A stretch of DNA of 16,089 bases from Collinsella sp. (lineage in GTDB: Bacteria > Actinomycetota > Coriobacteriia > Coriobacteriales > Coriobacteriaceae), in the NCBI GenBank assembly GCA_014871545.1, contig WGSR01000014.1, forward strand, positions 1-16,089, in the 5' to 3' direction. How positions within the stretch are numbered: position 1 is the first letter of the stretch; each line of letters begins with the position of its first letter. A program made the position numbers and the translations under genes. A model generated the notes under the pieces. It had not been told where the DNA came from. It saw only the letters and a program-made list of their open reading frames with translations, and did not search any database. This document shows, piece after piece, positions 6,674 through 12,647 of this stretch.

Positions 6674-8236
6674 TTAGTCAAACTGGGTAACATCGATCAG
6701 GCGATTGGCCAGCGAAAGGTCGCTCTCGATGGGCACGAACTCGTCGCCCACGTGCATGAGCTCCTCGTCACCCTTTGCCAGCAGCAAGACAATGGTAGGA
6801 GCATCGGGGTTGACGTACTCCTCGCGCGCCGCCTTGAACGCCGCATGCACAGCGGCTTCGCGGTCGAGGATGATCTTGTTCGGCGTATCGTCGGGAACAT
6901 GCTCGGCAAGCTCGCGACAGACCTTCATCGGGTCCTCGTGAGCCGGGTCCTCATTGGCAAAGATCATCAGGTCGGAATACGGTGCGGCCTCGCGCGGAAG
7001 CTGCTCGCGGCGCTCCTGCGCCTTGCCGCCGGCAGCGCCAAACACCGCGATGACCGGGCTGGCGGGAAACGCGCGCTTGACCGACGAGAAAAGCGAACGG
7101 AACGAAAGCTGGTTGTGCGCATAGTCGACGACGCAGATCACGCGGCCGTCCTTCGACTCCACGACCTCCATACGGCCCGGCACACGCAGTTTGGAGAGGC
7201 CCTTCTTGATAGCCTCGATACCGATGCCGATCTCGCGCGCGGCGGCGATAGCGACCAGCGCGTTCTCCACGTTAAAGTCGCCCGCGATGCCCAGCAGGAC
7301 CTTCTCCCCCGCCTCGGACTCGTCGGCACACAGGCCATGCAAGTTGAACTCGATGCTAAAGCCGACCATGCGTACGTCGCTCGCCCACAGGCTCGCCTCG
7401 GGATGCTCGACGCCAACTGTCACCAAGCGCTCGGCCGTCGACGCTGCCTCCAGCACACGGTCGACCTCTTCGGTGCCCAGATTCACCACGGCAGTCTTTG
7501 CCTGGTCAAAGATCCTGAGTTTGCTCTCAAAATAATCCTCAAACGTGGGGTGTTCGATCGGCGAGATGTGGTCGCGGCCGATGTTGAGGAAGCACGCCAC
7601 GTCAAACGGCAGATTCTCGACGCGTTGGTACTTGAGCGCCTGGCTCGAGACCTCCATGACCATGGACTGGCGACCGGACGTGCGGCAGTTGGCGATATGG
7701 CGCCAAACCTCGGGGGCCTCGGGCGTGGTGTTGGTGCTCTCGTAGCACTCGATACCATCGTCGGTACTCACCGAGCCGATCATGCCGCAGGACTCGCCCG
7801 CCGCCTTGATGATGGACTGGAGCATAAAAGCGGCCGTGGTCTTTCCCTTGGTGCCGGTGATGCCCACGATCTTGACGTCGTGGTCGGGACGGTCGTAGAC
7901 CTCCGGCGGCAACAGGGCCATGGCCGTGCGAACACTATCAACAACCAGCATCGCAGCACCGCTCTCCTGCGCCAGCGGCTCCAGAGACTCGACCAGCGAC
8001 TCCTCGCACACAAATGCGACGGCGCCCGCATCGAGCGCCATGCTCAAAAACGCGGGCTTAAAGGCAGCACCTTTACAGAAGAACACGTCACCTGCCGAGA
8101 CCGCGCGCGAATCAAACGAGCAACCGGTCACGGCACGCTCGTCAACCTGCTCTGATGCGCGCAGCTCGCCGCACACATCGAGCAGCTTGGCAAGCGTATC
8201 GACCGTGGTCACGGTCGCGGAATCCGAATGGTGCAT
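6674..8236 (-). CDS. murE: UDP-N-acetylmuramoyl-dipeptide ligase MurE (non-DAP type)
   Basis: MurE adds the third, diamino acid to UDP-MurNAc-L-Ala-D-Glu with ATP. The 520-residue protein has the N-terminal UDP-binding domain with SFDSRAVSAGDVFFC (40-54) and the Mur ligase P-loop GITGTKGKTT (125-134). Next come STNTTPEAPE (167-176), EVSSQAL (195-201) and a Lys in the ESKLRIF segment that would be the carbamylated one. The C-terminal domain begins near VPGRMEVV (352-359), with VVDYAHN (369-375). Where DAP-adding enzymes have DNPR, this one has ANEDPAHEDP (427-436), closer to the DNPA type of lysine-adding MurE. The third residue is therefore probably L-Lys or L-Orn. The start at 8236 has AAAGG nearby. 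It is first in the murE-HAD-murI-rph unit. Confidence 0.93.
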   Translation of the reverse strand: MHHSDSATVTTVDTLAKLLDVCGELRASEQVDERAVTGCSFDSRAVSAGDVFFCKGAAFKPAFLSMALDAGAVAFVCEESLVESLEPLAQESGAAMLVVDSVRTAMALLPPEVYDRPDHDVKIVGITGTKGKTTAAFMLQSIIKAAGESCGMIGSVSTDDGIECYESTNTTPEAPEVWRHIANCRTSGRQSMVMEVSSQALKYQRVENLPFDVACFLNIGRDHISPIEHPTFEDYFESKLRIFDQAKTAVVNLGTEEVDRVLEAASTAERLVTVGVEHPEASLWASDVRMVGFSIEFNLHGLCADESEAGEKVLLGIAGDFNVENALVAIAAAREIGIGIEAIKKGLSKLRVPGRMEVVESKDGRVICVVDYAHNQLSFRSLFSSVKRAFPASPVIAVFGAAGGKAQERREQLPREAAPYSDLMIFANEDPAHEDPMKVCRELAEHVPDDTPNKIILDREAAVHAAFKAAREEYVNPDAPTIVLLLAKGDEELMHVGDEFVPIESDLSLANRLIDVTQFD

Positions 8237-8298
8237 CTTTCACCTTTCTCAGCCATTTGGCAGGGACGGTTTTCATAGTAACTGAAACGTGCTCGCGC

Positions 8299-8323
8299 AA
8301 AAACGGCTCCCGGAGGAGCCGTT
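8299..8323 (-). terminator. Intrinsic terminator after asnB
   Basis: A perfect 9-bp stem AACGGCTCC/GGAGCCGTT with a 4-nt loop is followed on the minus strand by a run of T. It lies about 25 bases after the asnB stop and isolates asnB from murE. Confidence 0.92.
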
Positions 8324-8348
8324 ACGCGCAGGCATTCGTAGGCCGAGA

Positions 8349-10229
8349 CTAGGCAGCCTGAACAGAAGGCTGGCCCTCGTCGATAAAGAAGCGCTTGTAC
8401 CACACCAGGAACACGAGCGGCGTATAGATCTTGCGCTGGAAATCGCCCTTGCCCGCAAAGTGCAGATCGAGCAGGTGCATGAGCTCGTCGGTATTGAAGA
8501 ACTCGCTTGCCCACGGCGCGGTGAAGTACTCCTTGACATAGTCGTACCACTTTTGCTCGCGCAGCCAGTAGACAATCGGCACCGGGAAGCCCACCTTGGG
8601 ACGGGTGGCCCACTCATCGGGCAGCGACTTGTTGGCAGCGTGGCGGAGTACCTGCTTGTTGCCGTTCTCGTTGATGCGGTAGCGGTCGGGAATGTGCTCG
8701 GCGAACTCCATGACTTTGCGGTCCAGGAAGGGCACGCGCAGCTCCAGCGAGTGCGCCATGCACATCTTGTCGGCCTTGAGCAGAATGTCGCCCGGGAGCC
8801 ACATGTTCATGTCCAGGTACTGTTTCTTGACCAGCTCGGGCTGACCCTTCACGCGCGCATAGATGGGAGCGGCAAGCTCGAAGGCGCCATCGCCGGTGTT
8901 GTACTCGGGCTTGAGCACGCCGTCGACCTCGCGCTCCGGCCATACCAGAGCCTGTCCCAGGAACGACTTCTCGGGGATCTCGGCACCCTTGACCAGGAAG
9001 TTATGTCCCTTGAAGTACGGCATATGCAGCGCCAGGTTACCGAGCGCGCGACGGACGGGCAGCGGCACCATCTTTTTGTACTTGCGCACCGGAACCGTGT
9101 CCTCGTAGTAGGCATAGCCGCCAAAGAGTTCGTCGGCGCCTTCGCCCGAAAGCACCACGGTGACGTCCTTGCGGGCCATCTCGGCCAAGAACCACAGCGG
9201 CACGGAAGACAGGTTGGACTGCGGCTCGTCCATGTGATACTGGATGTCCTCGAGCGCACCGAAGAACTCGTCGGCGGTAATCATCTTGCGAACGTTTTCG
9301 ACGCCGAGCTTATCGGAAAGCTCCTTGGCGTAGTTGGTCTCGTTGAAGTTCTTGTAGTCAAAGCCCACCGAGAAGGTCTTGTCGGGCATGAGGCAAGCGG
9401 CGATGTAGCTGGAGTCGACGCCACCGGAGAGGAACGACGCGACCTTGACGTCGGCGATGCGATGGGCCTCGACGCTCTCGTGCACGACCTCGTCCAGCTC
9501 ATCGACATACTCTTCGAACGGCTTCTCGACGGCAGAGTAATCGCAATCCCAGTAACGCTCGATGTTCATCTTGCCGGTCGGGATATCGACGGTAAAGTAG
9601 TGCGCCGGCGGCAGCTTGTAGACACCCTCGAAGAAGGTCTCCTCGGTTGCCGAATACTGCAGCGTCATGTACGGACGCAGAGCCTTTTTGTTGACCGCCT
9701 TGTGGAAGTGCGGGTAGTCCAGGAAGCTCTTGATCTCGGAACCAAAGAGCACGCCCGGAGCGCCGTCGCCCGCATCGGCCATGGGATAGTAGTAGAGCGG
9801 CTTGATGCCAAAGATGTCGCGGGCGCCAAAAAGCTTGTTCTTCTTTTTGTCCCAGATGACGAAGGCGTACATACCGCGCAGACGATCGAGTACGGCCTCG
9901 CCCCACTCCTCGTAGCCGTGCAGGAGGCTCTCGGTGTCGGCGCCGCAGTGGAACTTGTAGCCCTTGGCCTCGAGCTCGGAACGGAGTTCTTGGAAGTTGT
10001 AGATCTCGCCGTTGAAGACAATGACGACGCTACCGTCCTCGTTGGCCATGGGTTGGGCGCCAGCCTCGGTCAGGTCGAGGATCGACAAGCGGCGGAAGCC
10101 GAGGGCAACGCGGCCGTCGATAAACTGACCGCCCATGTCGGGACCGCGATGGACGATGCGGTCCATCATCTTGGTGAGCACCTCGGATTGGTTATCCGTC
10201 CCACCGACAAAACCGACAAAACCGCACAT
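8349..10229 (-). CDS. asnB: Asparagine synthase (glutamine-hydrolysing)
   Basis: Class B asparagine synthetase: it makes asparagine from aspartate, ATP and glutamine-derived ammonia. The 626-residue protein starts MCGFVGF, so Cys2 becomes the N-terminal nucleophile of the glutaminase domain after Met removal. The glutaminase motifs HRGPD (27-31), NGEIYN (73-78) and GADTE (96-100) are present. The synthetase domain has the pyrophosphatase loop SFLSGGVDSS (265-274), LSGEGADELFGGY further on, and SLELRVPFLD near the C-terminal third. Length fits the longer Gram-positive AsnB/AsnO type. The ATG at 10229 has GAGGGG seven bases upstream. It stands alone, with a TATACT box upstream and a strong terminator downstream. 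An open frame covers it on the plus strand, but that is a codon-bias shadow. Confidence 0.97.
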   Translation of the reverse strand: MCGFVGFVGGTDNQSEVLTKMMDRIVHRGPDMGGQFIDGRVALGFRRLSILDLTEAGAQPMANEDGSVVIVFNGEIYNFQELRSELEAKGYKFHCGADTESLLHGYEEWGEAVLDRLRGMYAFVIWDKKKNKLFGARDIFGIKPLYYYPMADAGDGAPGVLFGSEIKSFLDYPHFHKAVNKKALRPYMTLQYSATEETFFEGVYKLPPAHYFTVDIPTGKMNIERYWDCDYSAVEKPFEEYVDELDEVVHESVEAHRIADVKVASFLSGGVDSSYIAACLMPDKTFSVGFDYKNFNETNYAKELSDKLGVENVRKMITADEFFGALEDIQYHMDEPQSNLSSVPLWFLAEMARKDVTVVLSGEGADELFGGYAYYEDTVPVRKYKKMVPLPVRRALGNLALHMPYFKGHNFLVKGAEIPEKSFLGQALVWPEREVDGVLKPEYNTGDGAFELAAPIYARVKGQPELVKKQYLDMNMWLPGDILLKADKMCMAHSLELRVPFLDRKVMEFAEHIPDRYRINENGNKQVLRHAANKSLPDEWATRPKVGFPVPIVYWLREQKWYDYVKEYFTAPWASEFFNTDELMHLLDLHFAGKGDFQRKIYTPLVFLVWYKRFFIDEGQPSVQAA

Positions 10230-10280
10230 ATACTATCCCCTCTGCTGTTGCTGGGCATCAAATCGAATCAGTAGCTTTTG

Positions 10281-10286
10281 AGTATA
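10281..10286 (-). promoter_or_regulatory. Possible -10 box of asnB
   Basis: TATACT on the minus strand lies 52 bases before the asnB start. The -35 region at 17-19 bp spacing (CCGTCC or TTCCGT) is poor, so only the -10 element is supported. Confidence 0.35.
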
Positions 10287-10397
10287 CCCGAGGGCGTAAA
10301 GAGGGACGGAATGTTCAGGCAATCTCAACTGAATCAGCTCCGCTGTGACACGCGCCAGTTACCTTTAATGGATATGAGGTGAATGAGGCGATTGTTT

Positions 10398-10406
10398 TGC
10401 TATACT
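10398..10406 (+). promoter_or_regulatory. Extended -10 promoter of tRNA-Val
   Basis: TGC-TATACT is an extended -10 element ending 10 bases before the first base of the tRNA. Transcription would therefore start at or just before the mature 5' end. No good -35 box is seen, as is common for extended -10 promoters. Confidence 0.6.
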
Positions 10407-10416
10407 CTCTCCGCAC

Positions 10417-10492
10417 GGGCGATTGGCGCAACGGTTAGCGCAGGTGCTTTACACGCACAAGGCTGGGGGTTCGAATCCCTCATCGCCCACCA
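10417..10492 (+). tRNA. tRNA-Val (anticodon TAC)
   Basis: The 76-nt cloverleaf has a perfect acceptor stem GGGCGAT/ATCGCCC, discriminator A and an encoded CCA. The D stem is GCGC/GCGC, and the anticodon loop TTTACAC gives anticodon UAC. The T arm is GGGGG-TTCGAAT-CCCTC. The outermost pair of the anticodon stem is a G-A mismatch (GGTGC/GCACA). It is the only plus-strand gene in the window, divergent from asnB and convergent with argD. Its last 17 bases recur twice downstream in a tandem repeat. Confidence 0.97.
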
Positions 10493-10662
10493 CTGATTTG
10501 ATAGGCTCCCAGCAATGGGGGCCTTTCTTTTTTGGGCCCATCGCAGAGGGATTCGAACCCGACAGGGTGCGGAGCTGAGGAAACGCGAAGCGTTTTCCAG
10601 CGCAGCACGCGAGGAGCGGAGCGACGAAGCGGGACGCGGGCGGCGCCAGCCGCACGCGGACA
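10476..10662 (+). repeat. 187-bp tandem repeat, copy 1 (starts in the tRNA-Val 3' end)
   Basis: This copy begins with the last 17 bases of tRNA-Val including CCA. It continues with the terminator hairpin and an inverted T-arm-like sequence (GAGGGATTCGAACCC, 10546-10560). A long imperfect hairpin around GGAAACGC/GCGTTTTCC follows, then a GC-rich variable part, and a final GCGGC-GCCA-GCCGC hairpin. The next copy starts exactly 187 bp later. Open frames across it on the minus strand are not credible genes. Confidence 0.9.
10503..10533 (+). terminator. Terminator of tRNA-Val (repeat copy 1)
   Basis: AGGCTCCC and GGGGGCCT pair over 8 bp (one G-U) around AGCAAT. A tract TTTCTTTTTT follows on the plus strand. 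It lies 11 bases after the tRNA CCA. Confidence 0.92.
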
Positions 10663-10849
10663 TCCCTCATCGCCCACCACTGAATTGTTAGGCCTCCAGC
10701 GATGGAGGCCTTTCCTTTTTCAGGCCCAGCGCATGGGATTCGAACCCGACAGGGTGCGGAGCTGAGGAAACGCGCAAGCGTTTTCCAGCGCAGCACGCGA
10801 GGGCCGTAGGCCCGAACCGAAAGCGGGCGGCGTCAGCCGCACGCGGACA
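10663..10849 (+). repeat. 187-bp tandem repeat, copy 2
   Basis: It starts with the same 21 bases as copy 1 (tRNA-Val 3' tail, CCA and four more) but lacks the rest of a tRNA. The hairpins, the GGGATTCGAACCC box and the final GCGGC-GTCA-GCCGC hairpin are kept. The terminator stem differs by paired changes. The variable part is replaced by GGGCC-GTA-GGCCC and neighbours. Indels cancel, so the unit length stays 187 bp. Confidence 0.9.
10690..10720 (+). terminator. Terminator hairpin in repeat copy 2
   Basis: AGGCCTCC (10690-10697) and GGAGGCCT (10704-10711) form a perfect 8-bp stem around AGCGAT. TTTCCTTTTT follows. Two stem positions differ from copies 1 and 3, and both changes are compensated. 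Confidence 0.8.
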
Positions 10850-10939
10850 TCCCTCATCGCCCACCACTGATTTGATAGGCTCCCAGCAATGGGAGCCTTT
10901 CTTTTTTGGGCCCATCGCAGAGGGATTCGAACCCCACAG
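10850..10939 (+). repeat. 187-bp tandem repeat, truncated copy 3
   Basis: It starts exactly 187 bp after copy 2 with the same tRNA-Val 3' tail and matches copy 1 almost perfectly through the GGGATTCGAACCC box. Similarity ends at about 10939, some 20 bp before the inverted-repeat element begins. Confidence 0.88.
10877..10907 (+). terminator. Terminator hairpin in repeat copy 3
   Basis: AGGCTCCC (10877-10884) and GGGAGCCT (10891-10898) form a perfect 8-bp stem around AGCAAT, followed by TTTCTTTTTT. It is the fully paired version of the copy 1 stem. Confidence 0.8.
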
Positions 10940-10959
10940 CTCACTCGTTTCAAGGGCAG

Positions 10960-11177
10960 TGGTCAAAAAATGCCAAATATGAGTACTGCTACCTCTTTTG
11001 TAACAGCATTTTCGAGGTCCCAAAGGGCAAATCTGACATCAAAGCAACGGCTAACGGTCCAGATGAGCATGTTTTCTGACAGCAAAACTGGACATATGCG
11101 GTCCAATTCGTCAAATTGTGTCTAATTTATATGCTACAGAATTAGTGCCCGTACTCATATTTGGCATTTTTTGACCA
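10960..11177. repeat. 218-bp element bounded by perfect 27-bp inverted repeats
   Basis: The arms 10960-10986 (begins TGGTCAAAAAATGCC) and 11151-11177 are exact reverse complements over 27 bp and enclose 164 bp without a credible ORF. The element is visibly richer in A+T than its neighbours. Inside are smaller inverted repeats: GGTCCA/TGGAC/GGTCCA (11056, 11089, 11100), GTTTT/AAAAC, and CTAATT/AATTAG (11122-11145). No clear target duplication flanks it. The nonamer TTTTGACCA of the right arm is repeated directly 16 bp further on (11185-11193). It lies between two converging 3' ends. It may be a MITE-like mobile relic or a structured RNA or terminator element; the class is not recognised. Confidence 0.75.
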
Positions 11178-11207
11178 GAGGGACTTTTGACCATCGCAAA
11201 TTAGCAA

Positions 11208-11269
11208 CAAAACGGGCTCCGGATCGCCAAATCATGCCGCATATGACACACCCAGCAGTCCGGAACCCG
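11208..11269 (-). terminator. Possible terminator after argD
   Basis: CGGGCTCCGGA (11213-11223) pairs with TCCGGAACCCG (11259-11269) with a single G-U. On the minus strand the stem is followed by TTTTGTTGC. The 35-nt loop is long for an intrinsic terminator, hence moderate confidence. It lies 25 bases after the argD stop at the end of the arg cluster. Confidence 0.45.
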
Positions 11270-11294
11270 GTCCAAATTGAATTATCGCACCGCG

Positions 11295-12578
11295 TTAGCC
11301 CAAGACACCCGACAGGATCTCGATCAGGCTGTCCACGTCGGCTTCCTCGCAGACGAGCGGCGGCAAGAAACGCAGCGTATGGGCACCCGTAGCGTTAATC
11401 ACGACACCGGCGGCCAGCGCGCGGGCAACAATATCATGCGCATCGCCCGCAGCGTCATCCAAGTCGCATCCGAGCATCAGGCCGCGGCCACGAACCTCAA
11501 CCACGTGCGGGAGCTTGGCGAGCTTTGCCTCCATATAGGCACCCACCTTGGCAGCATGCTCGGCATAATCGCCGCGCACAAGCGCGGAGAGCGTCGCGGC
11601 GCACGCCGCGACGGCCAAGCAGCTACCGCCAAAGGTCGAGCCGTGGTCGCCCGGCTTAAACACGTCGGCAATCTCCTTCTTTGCCACGACGGCACCCATG
11701 GGCACGCCATCCGCAATGCCCTTGGCAAGGCTCATGATGTCGGGCTCCACGCCATAGGTCTGGAACGCAAACGGCTTACCCGTGCGGAAGATGCCGCACT
11801 GGACCTCGTCGGCGATAAGCACGGCACCCACCTCGTGCACCAAGTCGCGCGCTGCCGCCATAAACTCCTCGGTCATGGGGTGCACGCCACTCTCACCCTG
11901 GATCGGCTCGAGCATCACGGCACAAATCTCGCTCCCCAGCTGCTTAAAGATCGCACGCAGCTCGTCCACATCGTTGGGCGTGCAGGCCACAAAGCCACCC
12001 GGCAGCGGACGGAAACTATCCTGCAGCCAATCCTGCATGGTGGCGGCAATGGTCTCGAGCGTACGGCCGTGAAAACCGCCGCGCATGCACACGATGGTGT
12101 TACCGCCGTTACCGGCACGCTTGGCGTACAGGCGCGCGAGCTTCATCGAGCCCTCGTTGGCCTCGGCGCCGGAGTTAGCAAAGAACGTCTCCCACACCTG
12201 CTCGCCCGCAGCCGGGGCACCAAGAGCAGCTGCCGTGGTCTCATCACCGGCGGCAATGGCATCGGCAAGCACGCGCGCACCATCTACGTCGTCGTTAGCA
12301 AGCTTGGACAGCAGCGCCGCGACCTGTCCACGCTGCTCGATGTAGAAGTAATTGGAGACATGCATGAGCTTTTTGGTCTGTGCCTCGAGCGCCGAGAGCA
12401 CAGCCAGGTTGCCATGACCTAGGCTGCACACGCCGATGCCGGCAAGAAAGTCGAGGTACTCACGGCCATCGTCGCCGGTGAGCTTCATGCCGTGACCCTC
12501 GACAAACTCGACCGGAGAGCGGCCAAAGGTATGCATAACGTAATGGGATTCAAGCGATTGCTGAGCTGCAAGTGACAT
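11295..12578 (-). CDS. argD: Acetylornithine aminotransferase
   Basis: ArgD is a PLP-dependent class III aminotransferase that converts N-acetylglutamate semialdehyde to N-acetylornithine. The 427-residue protein has the phosphate-binding segment FANSGAEANE (133-142), GGFHGRT (167-173), and the cofactor Asp in LIADEVQCGIFRTGK (254-268). The Schiff-base lysine is in SLAKGIADGVPMGA (Lys286). It is about 25-30 residues longer than usual, because of an Ala-rich insert around residues 97-127 before the FFANSG strand. The start at 12578 is preceded by GAAAGG. A GCGCCGGACGGCGC hairpin (12596-12609) sits just upstream, between argB and argD. It is the last arg gene here; argF, argG and argH are not adjacent. 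Confidence 0.94.
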   Translation of the reverse strand: MSLAAQQSLESHYVMHTFGRSPVEFVEGHGMKLTGDDGREYLDFLAGIGVCSLGHGNLAVLSALEAQTKKLMHVSNYFYIEQRGQVAALLSKLANDDVDGARVLADAIAAGDETTAAALGAPAAGEQVWETFFANSGAEANEGSMKLARLYAKRAGNGGNTIVCMRGGFHGRTLETIAATMQDWLQDSFRPLPGGFVACTPNDVDELRAIFKQLGSEICAVMLEPIQGESGVHPMTEEFMAAARDLVHEVGAVLIADEVQCGIFRTGKPFAFQTYGVEPDIMSLAKGIADGVPMGAVVAKKEIADVFKPGDHGSTFGGSCLAVAACAATLSALVRGDYAEHAAKVGAYMEAKLAKLPHVVEVRGRGLMLGCDLDDAAGDAHDIVARALAAGVVINATGAHTLRFLPPLVCEEADVDSLIEILSGVLG

Positions 12579-12647
12579 GGGATGCCTTTCGTTGAGCGCC
12601 GGACGGCGCAGACCTATGGGTGCAGGAATGGGGCGGCTGCGGGTCAG

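Noticed and set aside
6632..8155. A 507-codon open frame opposite murE
   Set aside because: Same codon-bias effect; murE has all Mur ligase motifs in the other strand.
8289..10274. A 661-codon open frame on the plus strand opposite asnB
   Set aside because: It is the exact shadow of asnB in a GC-rich genome. Its product is rich in Val, Leu, His, Arg and Gly without any family motif, and it has no ribosome-binding site of note. Similar long shadows lie opposite murE and argD.
10400..11023. Small minus-strand open frames through the tRNA-Val repeats
   Set aside because: They translate the antisense of tRNA and repeat DNA (for example GDEGFEPP-type peptides typical of tRNA antisense) and change frame from copy to copy.
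10850..11177. Integrated phage or island at the tRNA-Val 3' end
   Set aside because: The tRNA tail copies are only 187 bp apart and no integrase or phage gene lies between them, so only a scar could be argued.
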